Below, piece after piece: positions 11,264-22,352 of a stretch of DNA of 64,000 nucleotides. How positions within the stretch are numbered: position 1 is the first letter of the stretch; each line of letters starts with the position of its first letter. The DNA is from Symbiodinium natans (taxonomy: Eukaryota; Sar; Dinophyceae; Suessiales; Symbiodiniaceae). A program made the translations under genes and the position numbers. Where the stretch lies: contig CAJNDS010002758.1 of assembly GCA_905221605.1 (NCBI GenBank), positions 92,115 through 156,114 of the forward strand. Reading direction: 5' to 3'. The notes beneath the pieces are model-generated. The model was not told where the DNA came from and did not search any database. It saw only the letters and a list, made by a program, of their open reading frames with translations.

Positions 11264-12480
11264 CGTTTTAGGGGTCAGGGGTTAGGGTTTAGGGTTTAGG
11301 CTTTAGGGCTTGCTCCTCTGCTTATGTGCTTGAAGACTGTCTCGAAATATGACGATTGTCTTCCTCCGCCCTGTCGTTTTCTGTCTTATTCGCGTTGCCG
11401 TGCAGCTCAAAGAGAAAAAATGTTGCTGAAGTATTCAAGCGTCTACCTGCTGCGATATCTTGTGCCGTTTCTGTTGGATACAAAAAGCACAAACCCCTTG
11501 TTGACTGATCTCCTTGATTTTAATATTGTTTGTCCAAACCTTAGCTGGAAGTAAATGCCTAAACCAACAATTGCACATGAATTGAAGTATATGTGTATAC
11601 ATGTAATACACAATCTGATATGGGTGTGTGTGTGTGTGTGTATGTATCATGAATCATGAATCTTCCCATTGCCTGCATTTCGCACAGTTTCTATCACAAC
11701 AAGAAGCGCAGAGGTCGCTAGCAAAACCTCTAGCCATGCCAAGTACATGTAGAGTCAAGGTCCGGCGCTTACACGCCTCTGTGCGCCCAGTAGTCAAGCG
11801 AATACCGTGTGGGATTCAGTTAAGAATGTACCTCACGACGAGCCAGGTGGTGGCAGCACTGAAAAAGAAGTTGGTCTGATGAATTCCGACCTGAAGCAAA
11901 ATGACCCACAACTCGAATAGAAGAGTCTAGAACCATTCGACCGTGCAATGCCCCTACCACAAAATTTTCTATTCGGGTCGATTCTCAGTGTTTCCATCTT
12001 CTCTGTCTTGGCCCGGCCCAATGGGATTTTGAGCGTGGCCTATTCTAATACTGAAACCCAACAGTATCGGATCCAGTACCACTTTGTTCAAGGAATACTC
12101 CTTCAATGATTTTAAGGTTTAGGGTTCCCAAGTATGAATCAAGCTTTTTGTCTTGGTAAAGCGATCAACACTTTGACGCACCAAAGCCCTAAAAGCGCAG
12201 GCTCTGGACCCTTCAGGAGGGTACTTACAACCCAAAGAAAGTGTACTCATGGCCCACTTGTAAGCCCCTTAAGTACTCGAAGAGGGATATAACTAGGTGG
12301 AAAGAACAATTGTATTTGGGTTACGAAGTACCTGAACCTCCAAGTAGAGTTCAGGGTTTAGGGCTCAAGGTTCGTGGATAGGTAGGATTAAAAGAACCCG
12401 ACATAAGGTTGCAAATAAGGTTGCAGCCAGACAAACAGCCACCTTACTTGTCACCCAAAAAAAACCCATGAACCTCCAAG
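11264..12480. other. Gene-poor stretch
   Basis: Contains a short (GT)n at 11621-11641, a family 1 MITE (12211-12346) and short plus and minus frames that I cannot assign. Confidence 0.5.
12211..12346. mobile_element. MITE-like foldback, family 1, plus a solo right end
   Basis: The left end is eroded (TTCAGGAGGGTACTTAC); the right end GTACCTGAACCTCCAAG is intact. A detached right terminus, CCCATGAACCTCCAAGTA, recurs at 12465-12482. Confidence 0.7.
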
Positions 12481-12490
12481 TAACCTAAAC

Positions 12491-12553
12491 CCTCAAGGAA
12501 CGTTCCACGCCTTGTTGATCTTGCACGTGCGCCTCATTTGAGGTTGCCTGGCC
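12491..12553 (-). CDS. Exon-like island (minus strand)
   Basis: The minus frame contains ATSNEAHVQDQQGVERSLR. Weak on its own. Confidence 0.35.
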
Positions 12554-12964
12554 CACGCCCAGGGACCCCCAAGCCCAAAATCGCAAGTTTAGGGTTTAGG
12601 GTTAGGGTTGTGTGTTTGGAATATGCCAGTGTTAACTGAATGTGTTCCCTATTTCAGACGTAAGCAGCCGTGCACGCATGAAGTGTCGCAACCCAGCTCG
12701 ATAAGGCTTAGGGCTTAGGGCTTAGGGTTTAGGGTTTAGGGTTTAGGGTTTAGGGTTGAGGGTTTAGGCTTTAGGGTTTAGGGTTAAGTGGAGGTTACAG
12801 GTAGGGTTGCCAGGTTTGAGGGCTCCATAATTGACCAAACAATCCGGAAAAAAGCAAGCGCTCCTTCACCTTAGATATCATGAGCCGTCAACCCCCCCTG
12901 CCCCCGCCTGCCCCCCTGCTCCCCCTAAACCCTAAACCCTAAACCCTAAACCCTAAACCCTAAA

Positions 12965-13048
12965 CCGTGGAAGCTTTTGGCCAGGAGCACCTGCCGTTTG
13001 TTTGGGGGACCCTCGTCCAGGTCGATGCCGCCCTGGGGGCTTGGCCTG
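12965..13048 (-). CDS. Exon-like island between opposed telomeric arrays
   Basis: The minus frame contains GGIDLDEGPPNKRQVLLAKS, with a CGCAG|G acceptor-like site at the right edge. CCCTAAA array on the left, TTTAGGG array beginning near 13093 on the right. Confidence 0.55.
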
Positions 13049-13744
13049 CGACGCCAGCAGAGGTGATCTAGGGCGCTTGGGCTGTTGGGGGAGTTTAGGG
13101 TGTAGGGTTGATTAGGGCTTAGGGTTTGGGGTTTAGGGTTTTGGGTTTAGGGTTTTGGGTTTAGGGTTTAGGGTTTAGGGTTTAGGGTTTAGGGTTTAGG
13201 GTTTAGGGTTTAGGGTTTAGGGTTTAGGGTTTAGGGTTTAGGGTTTAGGGTTCGGAAAGTTCGGGAGTCTAGTGTTTAGGTGTGATTGCGAGGCTCCTGT
13301 TTCGCTTGGCTCTTGCAAGTGTGTTTTTTGGAGCGTTTAGGGCTTTTCGGGCTAACCTGAACTGGGTCTGTCCCCCTCACGGAAAGCCCACCCCCAAACC
13401 CTGAACTTGAGAAATCCCACCAGCACATCTTTACAACCGTCCATAATCGCATCTGTACATCGACATTCTACCACAATCCAACTTCTGGCCCTGTCAACTC
13501 CAAACCAGGCTGTTTTCAATCTCCTGTGGGCCCCCGAAACCCTAAACCCTAAACCCTAAACCCTAAACCCTAAACCCTAAACCCTAAACCCCCTAAACCC
13601 TAAATGCCCGGTTCAACTTTCGGAGGTATGCCTTGTCTTGATGCAGAAATTCTGCAGATACAGCACGAGAAACGGCGCGAGGCGGCAAGGAGATTTTGGG
13701 GTTTAGGGCTTCGGGTAAACCATTCCGATTCGCCTAGGGTTTCG

Positions 13745-13880
13745 TGGTATAAGGTGAGTTTCAGGATACTGTTTGAGAATTGGGGTAGCTGCTTGTGGCG
13801 GGGGTCTGTGGGGATGAACTGGGCAATGCAGGCCTTAACCGGCCAAAAGCCATGGCCAGAACGGGCTGCGGGCTTGCCCC
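13745..13880 (-). CDS. Possible exon (minus strand)
   Basis: The minus frame contains FWPVKACIAQFIPTDPRHKQ. Several other frames are also open here, so this is tentative. Confidence 0.3.
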
Positions 13881-14159
13881 ACCACACTTACAAAACACTA
13901 AGGACCATTTGATGGGGGGGGAGGGGGGGGGGGTTGGCATGCAGCTGGAAAGGAGAGATATGCATGGTAGGGCTTTCAGGGAGGTTTCGGGCCCTTCAGG
14001 GTGTATGGTTTTAGATTCCAGGATCCAGGCTAAGAGGGGGTTTAGAGTTTGGGAATGTGGGTCTTGAAGAACCCTGGTACACGGCACAGCTGCCTGCGTG
14101 CCGAAATGAACGAGCTGAGATTGGCGGAGGCCGGAGGCTACGAGGCCAAGACTCGGATG

Positions 14160-15097
14160 TTAGGGTTCAGGGTTGAAGGTGATTGAAGCCCAAAACTTAA
14201 ACCCGAACCCCCCAAGCCCTAAACCATCCATAAACGAATTTGCTTCAGACGCAGGAATATGCCAAGGGCATCAGGGTTTTGCCAGGAGCAGGCATCTAGA
14301 AGAGAACAGACACACAAGCGATTCAGATGGCAAACCCTAAACCCTAAACCCTAAACCCTAAACCCTAAACCCTAAACCCTACGCAGGCACCTTGAGTGCA
14401 CCCTAAACCTTGACCATGCCGAGAGCCCGGCTTGAGAACAGTTCAGGTAATTCTCTTGGCAGAAGGTATATGGGCTTAGGGGCTTAGGGGTTTAGGGTTT
14501 CAGGTTCAGGGTTTAAGGTTCAGGGTTTAGGGTTTCGGGTTTAGGGTTTCGGGTATAGGGTTGGGTTTAGGGTTTAGGGTTTAGGGTCTAGAGCTTAGGG
14601 TTCAGGAGTTCAAAGGTCCAAGTTTCCTTTTTGGGGCCTCTCGTGGCACTTCCGGGGTCATACTTCGAGGTCCAGGGCCCTTAGTAACCCAACTATAATA
14701 ATTGGGCAACAATTGGGTTAGGTTTCAGACGCGCAGGCTTTTTTGATCCAAGACCCCCCAAGAACACCTTGAAAGAGGACGTGATGCGAGAGGGTGACCT
14801 GCCTCCTTACTGCTGGTTAGTAGGGAATGGGGGGAATAAGGTACCATATGATGCCCCCCATATACCCTTTAAGGGATTTTATCTACCCTTCAAGGGAAGA
14901 GTATATGGTACCTTATTCGCCCCCTTCCCTACTCGCCACAGTAAGCCTCCTGCACACCGATGGGAAGTGCTTTGGTGTGCTGGTCCAAGCGGTTGGCCCG
15001 CTTTGTGTGCTGTGGGGGCGGCGGGCGGGGGGGGGGTGCACCAGAAGGACTTCTTACTAGCACATTCTGAACTGATGGTCGTTTGCAAAAACACACA

Positions 15098-15132
<35 letters not shown>

Positions 15133-15716
15133 ACTTTGACTATTCAAAGGTTAAGGGTTTCGGGTTGAGGGTTTCGGGCTTCGGGTTTAGGATTTCGGGC
15201 TCAGGGTTGGGTCCACACGAATCTATTTGCCCTCGCAGCTAGCTGAAGTCAGAGTCGTGTGGAAAGGCTCTGCAGCTGCAGGGGGGCTTCCAAATGCTGG
15301 GGTTTGGGTTTTCGACAATTCAGGGTCCCTGTTTCAGGGGGGGGATCTTTTTGAGTGTGCTCTACCATTTGAAGGAGCCTAACTTTGGAAACCCCCAAGA
15401 GGTGTCTATCTAAGACCCGAGAGCCCAACAACTCCAATGCAGTGAGCCCAAAACCCCCTTCTTGCAACAGGAATGTACCTTCAGCTATGCGGACTTCCAA
15501 ATGATGAGTTAGAGTGCGGTGTACCTTCAGCTATGCGGACTTATTCATGATGAATATATACACACACAGAGATCTACAGAGAAAAAGAAGGAAACAAAGA
15601 CTCTCTAAACGACACTGGCTTGCTAATTATGAATTGTCAGCTATAGATTCTGCCAGAACTGAACCCTAAACCCTAAACCCTAAACCCTAAACCCTAAACC
15701 CTAAACCCTAAACCCT
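14160..15716. other. Intron-like stretch
   Basis: Holds telomeric tracts (14331-14380, 14480-14600), a partial family 1 MITE (about 14661-14732), the family 3 foldback, a (CA)n run at 15091-15131 and no convincing exon. Confidence 0.5.
14817..14939. mobile_element. Foldback element, family 3
   Basis: The left arm TAGTAGGGAATGGGGGGAAT followed by AAGGTACCATAT is mirrored on the right as ATATGGTACCTTATTC and CCCCCTTCCCTACT. The loop is about 55 bp. Confidence 0.7.
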
Positions 15717-15816
15717 AAAAGGGGCTCTCTGAAAAGAAGTGCTGGGAGGGAAGCTCCGCGCCGATCTCGCACTGGAGATCGCAGCAGGGGCTTTGAAAAA
15801 TCCTTTTGGCACACAA
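15717..15816 (-). CDS. Exon-like island between opposed telomeric arrays
   Basis: The minus frame contains CCDLQCEIGAELPSQHFFSE. CCCTAAA array to 15718 on the left, TTTAGGG array from about 15836 on the right. Confidence 0.5.
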
Positions 15817-15925
15817 AGCTCTCTACTCGGAGGGTTGAGGGTTTATGGTTTAGGGTTTAGGGTTTAGGGTTTAGGGTTTAGGGTTTAGGGTTTAGGGTTT
15901 AGGGTTTAGGGTTTAGGGTTTAGGG

Positions 15926-16110
15926 TTCAGGGTCTTAGTCACCCAATGGTAAGTGCAGTTCTAACCCACTTAGAAGCCGCTTAAGTACCCGAATAGGGCT
16001 TTGCTTGGGTTATGAGTACAGTTGTAATTGGGTTGAACCCTAAACCCCAAACCCTTAACCCTAAACCCTAAGGCCTAATTGGGTTACTAAGTACCCTGAA
16101 CCTTCAAGTA
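15926..16110. mobile_element. MITE family 1 copy split by a telomeric insertion
   Basis: The left arm is truncated; the right arm runs to GTACCCTGAACCTTCAAG. The right arm is interrupted at 16035-16075 by CCCTAAA-type repeats, with the 10-mer TAATTGGGTT directly repeated on either side (16025-16034 and 16076-16085). Confidence 0.8.
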
Positions 16111-16139
16111 AGGCCTCCTCTCAGGCCTTCGAGAATTCA

Positions 16140-16240
16140 ACTAATTTGGGGGGTCAAAACAATTTCTAATGGTATTCCCTGATGGCCCCTTTTTTGGTAT
16201 ACGATAATAACCCCCCGAAACCCTATTCTCATTATTAAGA
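16140..16240. mobile_element. MITE-like element, family 2
   Basis: Closely resembles, in reverse complement, the segment at 26759-26853. Shared words include GGTATTCCCT, GGCCCC/GGTCCCC, ATAATAACCCCC and ACCCTATTCT. Confidence 0.65.
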
Positions 16241-17086
16241 CCCTATACTATACTCCGTGCAGGTTTCAGGATCGGAAGGTTCAGAGCTTGGAGTTCAGAA
16301 TTAAAAGTTTCGGGGTTTAGGGGTAGGGTTTAAGGAGGATAAGCAGGACCAAAGTGCTTCTTGCTTGGATCTTTGTGCGCCCTTCCACGCTCCCTCTTGG
16401 CAGTCGTTGCCTGGCCTTTTGAGGAGCGGGGAACCCTACAAAGCTGCCGACAGTCTACACAAGTAGGTAGCCCAGAAACCATCCTGTAATAAGGGGTTGG
16501 TTACCTTGTAAGGGCATCCTTGAATAATAAGAACTAATAAGCTACCCTGTTTCGTTTGGTTATTCTTACGAGGGAACCCGAAAACCAAGAAAAAGGGGTA
16601 AGGGTACCACTGGGCTACCAAGCGAAGCAGGGTGCTTGGCAAGACGCAAGTACGTGTTCACAGGGCTTGGGGGGTCGTTGAAGGATTCAGGCTTGCAGTC
16701 ACCCCACTTCCAGCTTGTGACCTCAAAACTTGAAACTGGCCCTGGCCACGGCGCCTTGCTTTGCAGGAGCCGAACAGCCAAGGGAGAACACGCAATCATG
16801 AATGCGCAGGCGTGCACGCCACCTGTACAAGCACAGCGAGCATTCTTCTGGCTCAGCAAATCGTCGCCCGCCGCCTTCGAACGCAATGGCCCCCAAGCCG
16901 ACCCCTGTCCAAAGGACGTCCCCAGCAGCCGGCAGAATTCCTTAGGGTTTAGGGTCAGGGTTTAGGGTTTCCTAAAGGTCCCTAGACCCCCAAACCCCAA
17001 ACCCCCGAATGTACTCCAGCGACCCACACGAAAAACCTCTGGGGGAACATCCTAACCCTAAACCCTAAACCCCAAACCCTAAACCC

Positions 17087-17152
17087 TCGACCCGCCTCAG
17101 CATCCCGGTCGAGCGTGAGCGGCCGTGGGAAGGCTTCCCTGCGCTGCTTCAG
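17087..17152 (-). CDS. Exon-like island between opposed telomeric arrays
   Basis: The minus frame reads LKQRREAFPRPLTLDRDAEA. CCCTAAA repeats lie left and TTTAGGG right. Confidence 0.5.
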
Positions 17153-17278
17153 GGTTTAGGGTTTAGGGTTTAGGGTTTGGGGTTTGGGGTTTGGGGTTTA
17201 GGTTTGGGGTTTAGGGTTGAGGGTTGAGGGTTGAGGGTTCAGGGTTCAAGGCTTAGGGTTTAGGGTCTGGTGTGCACC

Positions 17279-17326
17279 TGCAGCCTGAAAGGGAGTCCAC
17301 TGGTATCTCGAAAGCCACATGAACTC
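17279..17326 (-). CDS. Exon-like island (minus strand)
   Basis: The minus frame reads EFMWLSRYQWTPFQAAGA after a CTGTAG|G acceptor-like site. The flanking telomeric repeats have the reverse arrangement (TTTAGGG left, CCCTAAA right). Confidence 0.45.
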
Positions 17327-17745
17327 CTACAGGCTTGGGCTGCAGGGCTTACGGTTCGAAGAGAGATCCTAAACCCTAAACCCTAAACCCTAAACCCTAG
17401 AGATCCATGACAACCGAGGCCATGTCTCCGAAGTCCCATGTCTATGCCAATGCCCCAAAACGAACGCACATCAAGTTTTCGACCATCTTCCTAGCTCCAG
17501 GGCGGCGACTCTTACAGTTGAGGATCCGTGAATCGGATTAAGTATGATTCAGTGGGACAGTGAGACGCAGGGACACCGGATCCCGCCAACCCTAAACCCC
17601 TGAGCCAAAAGGCCCCAACCCCCCAAGAAGCCTGCCAAGCACGTGAATCTAAATGATCTAAGCCCAAGGGTTTAGGGCTTTGCAGTTCAGGATTTATAAA
17701 CCCTATAAACCCTAAGTCCCCATCCTAGAATCCCAAGACATGAAC

Positions 17746-17834
17746 CCCACATTGCTCATCGCTGGTTTGGCTCGAGCGGCGAGTGGGCGTCTCCCGCTTC
17801 GTAGGCGTCGCCGGTTTCTCCTCAGAAGATGCCA
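17746..17834 (-). CDS. Exon-like island (minus strand)
   Basis: The minus frame contains SSEEKPATPTKRETPTRRSS, a Ser/Thr/Lys-rich linker-like sequence that is unlikely in random DNA of this composition. Confidence 0.55.
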
Positions 17835-17928
17835 GGCCCGCTAAACTCTAAGGCCTAAACCCTGAACCCTTCTGGGGACCTCAATATGAGGGGGAGCCAG
17901 GGGTCATCATTTAGAGACCCTGACAGAA

Positions 17929-17991
17929 CGGTGCGCACCTTCTCGGCGGCTGCCAAATGAGCAGCTTCCTCAGCTCAGCGGACTTGAAAAC
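17929..17991 (-). CDS. Exon-like island (minus strand)
   Basis: The minus frame reads VFKSAELRKLLIWQPPRRCA. No family recognised. Confidence 0.45.
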
Positions 17992-18406
17992 AACGTTGGG
18001 TTTGAGGCCGTAGGCTTTCGATCTTTCGGAGTTTGGGGGCTGGGAGTTTAGGATTCGAAGAGTGGAGTTATGAATGCCACTGTGGACCGAGGAGTCTACT
18101 TTGCTTGTGGGTTCTGAATGCCTAAAACCCTAAACTTGCTAGGCCTCTGAAGCCTTGAACCGAAACCTTCATAGAGCCTTCACGGCCCTGGGATCTCTCA
18201 ATCCCCAAAGGCAACGCTGCATGCACCTTAGTTCTCAGTTCTTGGGAAGGTGTTGCCTTGTTTTGAGGTTTGGGTTTAGGATTTAGGGGTTTGGGTTTTG
18301 CCCTGTTCGGGGAACAACATCAGCCCTCCCTGCCCTAGGACCCCCAAAAACCTAAAACCCTAAACCCCAAAACCCTAAAACCCTAAAACCCTCAAGCCGA
18401 AACCCT

Positions 18407-18502
18407 GACCCGTGGCCGGGGAGCCAGATTGGAGCTGCGCTGGACGTCCGGAAGGAAAGACGCGTAAAAGGCCTGACCAGGTCCCCGGAACAGCTTAAGG
18501 CC
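18407..18502 (-). CDS. Exon-like island between opposed telomeric arrays
   Basis: The minus frame contains LFRGPGQAFYASFLPDVQRS. A plus frame is also open and plausible. The minus call follows the neighbouring islands. Confidence 0.45.
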
Positions 18503-18504
18503 CA

Positions 18505-19320
18505 GGGCTTAGGGTTTGGGTTAAGGGCTAAGGGTCGAGGGTTGAGGGCTCTAGGGTTTAGGGCTTAGGGTTCAGGGTTTAGGGCTTTAGGGCTTTAGGG
18601 TTAGGGCTTATGAAAAGTCGGTGCCCTCAAAGGCTCGTAGAAAGGCGCCAAACTTTGGGCTACTGTTGGGATCCTCCCAGCTCTCTCAACGATGACCCCA
18701 AAGCCTAAACCTAAACCTCTGCAACCAGAAACTGTAAGCCCTTGCAACCCTGAAAGCCTAATCCTAAGGTTTATGGGTAGAGGGGTGTGTGTGCATGTGT
18801 GTGGCAGGGGGGGGGGTGCAAGCATCTGCGTTCCCTTCCCCTTCTACGATGACTACGGGGTTAGAAGAGAACCACGCCTCGATGGGACCGCCAAGCTGGG
18901 CCTTGGGGATTTGGGGGTTTAGGGTTTAGGGTTTAGGGTTTAGGGTTTAGGGTTTAGGGTTTAGGGTTCAAGGTCTAAGTGGGGCTTCGAGAGGGCGCTT
19001 CGGATTTTACTTAGAAGCTCCTTTGACTTAGTCAGTCCACTTAGTATCCCCTCTAGAAAGCCTTTTCATCCATAGAACCCACCTTACTAACCCTACTTAC
19101 TCAGCCAAAGGGGCTCCAAATAGGGTTTAGGGTTTAGGGTAAGCTTAGGGCTTCTTCGGAGGCTTGGGAGTTTGTGTCGGAAATTTCACTCAGCCAGGGG
19201 TTTCGGGGTTACAGTTCTGGGTGGCTTAGGGATGCTTGGGCGAAGGGTTTGGGAGCATAGTGGAGGACCGGGAATGCAGAGCTCATGGCGGCAGGCCTGG
19301 AGGGAAAGAGTGACCCCCCC
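18505..19320. other. Intron-like stretch
   Basis: Degenerate TTTAGGG at 18505-18608 and clean units at 18912-18970. No convincing exon. Confidence 0.5.
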
Positions 19321-19692
19321 TCAAGAGTTTGGGGGTTTCGGGCGTGCTGAAAGCACGCGTGCCCCGATTCGTGCAGCCCCACCCCCCTGCTTGCGCTCCA
19401 CCCTCGTCTTGACCTTTGCGGGGTGTAGGGTTCCCTTGCTTTCTGATCTCTTGTTCACTCGTTTGTGCTTGAGCTGGGTGAGCGACAGTGAAGCATGCAA
19501 ACTTATTGCACAGAACGCCAGGATCTTCCCAAGGCTTGGCTTTCTAGATCTCGGGGCCGACGCGCCTCGGGTGTTTGGCAAGCCAGGGGCTTGTGGGTGC
19601 ACCGGCATGGAGCCCTGAAATGAAGACCCGGGGAGGGCCCGGGAATTGGGAAGCTTAAAAGGCCGAGAAGATCCTCTCAACACGCCTCGCAC
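19321..19692 (-). CDS. Possible exon(s), 123 codons open on minus strand
   Basis: A continuous minus frame contains HPAKVKTRVERKQGGGAARI near 19355-19440. Part of it (19356-19449) is duplicated in decayed form at 3501-3589. Whether the whole frame is exonic cannot be told. Confidence 0.35.
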   Translation of the reverse strand: MRGVLRGSSRPFKLPNSRALPGSSFQGSMPVHPQAPGLPNTRGASAPRSRKPSLGKILAFCAISLHASLSLTQLKHKRVNKRSESKGTLHPAKVKTRVERKQGGGAARIGARVLSARPKPPNS

Positions 19693-20036
19693 AACTGGCA
19701 GGCCTGGAAGGTTCTGTTCCTGCCATCCTCCCCCGCCCAGCCCGTAGCTGAGAGAGCTCTGCTCCAGACCCCCCTTGCTTGCCGGCTTCGGCCCTGCTCG
19801 ACGGCCCCGTGCGCGATCAGTCTAGAGGTTTTTGGGCTTTCGGGCCCCGAACCGCCTTGGGCTTCACTTTCTGCCCGAAACCGTAAACCCCAACCCCCTA
19901 ACACCGAAACCCCACACCTAGGTTTCACCCTTGCGCGCTCTCAACTGTAATTTGCGAATGCTTGGGCGGGCTGATGTTCAGGCTTAGGGCTTGGAACTTC
20001 GAACCCGGAATCCCCATGCCAACCATTCTCCTGGGT

Positions 20037-20165
20037 CTTAGGGCACCTTCCTGCGCAGCGGCCGAGGATCTCATGCACATACGGCACCACCAACACCACC
20101 ACCGCGTGCGCCGTGCATCCATAACAACAGGGAAGCACGGCACAGCCCAGATAGGCCAGCAGCGC
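20037..20165 (-). CDS. Exon-like island with hydrophobic segment
   Basis: The minus frame contains LLAYLGCAVLPCCYGCTAHA and then AVVVLVVPYVHEILGRCAG. The hydrophobic stretch would suit a transmembrane helix, with several cysteines. A plus frame is open but low-complexity (His-rich). If real, the encoded protein is partly membrane-bound. Confidence 0.5.
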
Positions 20166-20251
20166 GGGTGGGAATTAGGGTTTAGGGTTCAGGGTTTAGG
20201 GTTTAGGGTTTTGGGTTTTGGGTTTAGGGTTTTGGGTTCGGATTCGGCGTA

Positions 20252-20341
20252 ACCATGAAGCCGTATTGGGTGCTCCTCGTTTGGCCCAGCGGCCAGTGCA
20301 AAGTACTTCAGGTACCACTCCGTAAACTCCTCAGGGAACCG
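20252..20341 (-). CDS. Exon-like island (minus strand)
   Basis: The minus frame contains RFPEEFTEWYLKYFALAAGP then NEEHPIRLHG. Strongly protein-like. It lies just upstream, in translation order, of the hydrophobic island at 20037-20165. Confidence 0.6.
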
Positions 20342-20600
20342 GGGGGCACCGTGGAATTCTGATCAAGCAGCTCGAAGTGCGACAGGCGCCCCCAAATTCT
20401 CAAACCCCCAAACCGCCCAAACCCGAAACCCTAAAATCTAAACCCTAAACCCTAAACCCCATACCTATACACCTCTTTCCGAACACTCATCCCTCAGCCC
20501 TAAAACTGCCCCAAAACCCTAAACCCTAAACCCTAAACCCTAAACCCTAAACCCTAAACCCCAAACCCCAAACCCCAAACCCCAAACCCCAAAACCAACT

Positions 20601-20662
20601 TTCTGGCAGGACGGGGTCCTGGAAGTCGATCACGCCGTTGCCATCCTGGTCCAGCTCATGCC
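20601..20662 (-). CDS. Exon encoding an EF-hand calcium-binding loop
   Basis: The minus frame gives HELDQDGNGVIDFQDPVLPE. The loop D-Q-D-G-N-G-V-I-D-F-Q-D matches the EF-hand pattern at positions 1, 3, 5, 6, 8 and 9; loop position 12 is D rather than the usual E. An acceptor-like GGGAG|GC lies at the right edge. The exon is squeezed between a CCCTAAA/CCCCAAA array (20515-20600) and a TTTAGGG array (from 20676). With the island at 22353-22424 it argues that a Ca2+-binding protein is encoded leftward across this region. Confidence 0.8.
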
Positions 20663-20899
20663 TCCCAAGGCTCCGTTTAGGGTTTAGGGTTTAGGATATA
20701 GGGTTTGGGGTTTGGGGTTGGGTGCAGGGGTCAGGGGTTAGGTTTTAGGGTTTAGGGTTTAGGGTTTCAGGTTTGGGGCTTGCAAGGGTTTAGGGTTTTG
20801 GGGTTTAAGGTTTAGGGCTTGGGGTTTAGGGTTTAGGGCTTAGGGCTTGGGGTTTGGGGTTTAGGGTTTAGGGTTTAGGGCTTGGGGCTTGGGGCTCCG

Positions 20900-20956
20900 G
20901 GCCAAGGTTTCAGGCTCTGTCTTCTTCTCAAAGGGCTTCCCGGGATCGACTTCTGA
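20900..20956 (-). CDS. Exon-like island (minus strand)
   Basis: The minus frame reads SEVDPGKPFEKKTEPETLA. It lies between two TTTAGGG arrays only a few bases away on each side. Confidence 0.55.
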
Positions 20957-21118
20957 GGGTTCAGGGTTTAGGGTTTAGGGTTTAGGGTTTAGGGGTTTAG
21001 GGGTTTAGGGGTTTAGGGGTTTAGGGTTTAGGGGTTTAGGGGTTTAGGGGTTTAGGGGTTTAGGGGTTTAGGGTTTAGGGTTTAGGGTTTACGGTTTACG
21101 GTTTAGGGTTTTGGTTGG

Positions 21119-21196
21119 GGCACACATGCCGTTGGTTTGGGGGGCTGGAGTCAAAGCCTTACGAACGGCATCGCGAATGCTGAGGTTTGGAGGATT
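21119..21196 (-). CDS. Exon-like island (minus strand)
   Basis: The minus frame contains NLSIRDAVRKALTPAPQTNG. Tight telomeric flanks on both sides. Confidence 0.55.
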
Positions 21197-21454
21197 TCGC
21201 GTTTAGGGTTTAGGGTTTAGGGTTTAAGGTTTAAGGTTTAGGGTTTAGGGTTTAGGGTTTAGGGTACTTATGTGGTGAATCCGATTGCAAGCTGGGAAGA
21301 TGTAGGTAAGAAACCTGACTGGCCCAGTGCTAGGCCCCGCCTCGAGCCAACAGCCAAGGGCTAGGTAGCAGAACTACCGAACAGTTGTAGCATGAGCTAC
21401 CCTACCACCCTTAAACCTCCCAACCCTATACCCTAAACCCTAAACACTAGTAGG

Positions 21455-21562
21455 GTGTACAAAGACGGAAGTGCCCCCCGGCCAGAATCGCTGCATCCGA
21501 CACTCCGGGAGGTCGTTCTTCGAGCAGTGTAGCAAGGAGAAGATCATCCTCTCCTTGCACTG
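21455..21562 (-). CDS. Exon-like island between opposed telomeric arrays
   Basis: The minus frame contains ERMIFSLLHCSKNDLPECRM and QRFWPGGTSVFV. CCCTAAA left, TTTAGGG right (from 21587). The plus frame here is interrupted by a stop. Confidence 0.6.
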
Positions 21563-22352
21563 GGGACCGTGTCAGGCAGGAAGGAATAGGGTTTAGGGTT
21601 TAGGGTTTAGGGTTTAGGGTTTAGGGTATAGGGTTTAGGGTTTAGGGTTTAGGGTTTAGGGTTTAGGGTTTAGGGTTTAGGGTTTAGGGTTTAGGGTTTA
21701 GGGTTTAGGGTTTTAGGGTTTTAGGGTTTTAGGGTTTTAGGGTTTAGGGTTTGGTTCCCCCAACAGACAAGCACCCTTAGATACCGGAAGCGGAGGAGTA
21801 ACATGTGGGCAGGCTCCCTTTTGCATGGCACCAAGTGCGACACGATGATACCTTCTTCAGTATCCAAAACTCTAAACTCTAAACTCTAAACCCTAAACCC
21901 TAAACTCTAATCCCTAGTCCCTAAATTTACTTGAGCGAACTGGCCATCCGAGACAAACGAACCAACCCGAAACGTGTTTGGGCCTTGGCATCCTTGCCGC
22001 AATGGCACGCCAAGGCCCCGCCCTAAACCCTAAACCCTAAACCCTAAACCCGGCCCTAAACCCTGAACCCCTAAACCCTAAACCCTAAACCCTACTTGGA
22101 GGTTCAGGTACTTAGCCTAGCAGGGGCCTAGCAATAAGTGCACTCTCAAAAAGAAACCTTAAATCCTAAACCCCAAGCCCCGAGCTGCGACCATCCTCAA
22201 GGGTTTTCAGGGTTTAGGGTTTGGGGTTTAGGGTTTAGGGTTTAGGCTTAAGGGTTTAGGGTTTCGGGCTTGGGGTTTAGGGCTTCGGGCCCCCAAAAAA
22301 CGGAGGACATCAGGGCCGGAAAGGCCCCGAAACCTCGAAGTCTACACCCCAC

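Noticed and set aside
17598-17613. Part of a dinoflagellate spliced-leader sequence (minus strand CTTTTGGCTCAG)
   Set aside because: Only about ten bases match the remembered leader and it lacks the leader's 5' half and its end; likely chance.
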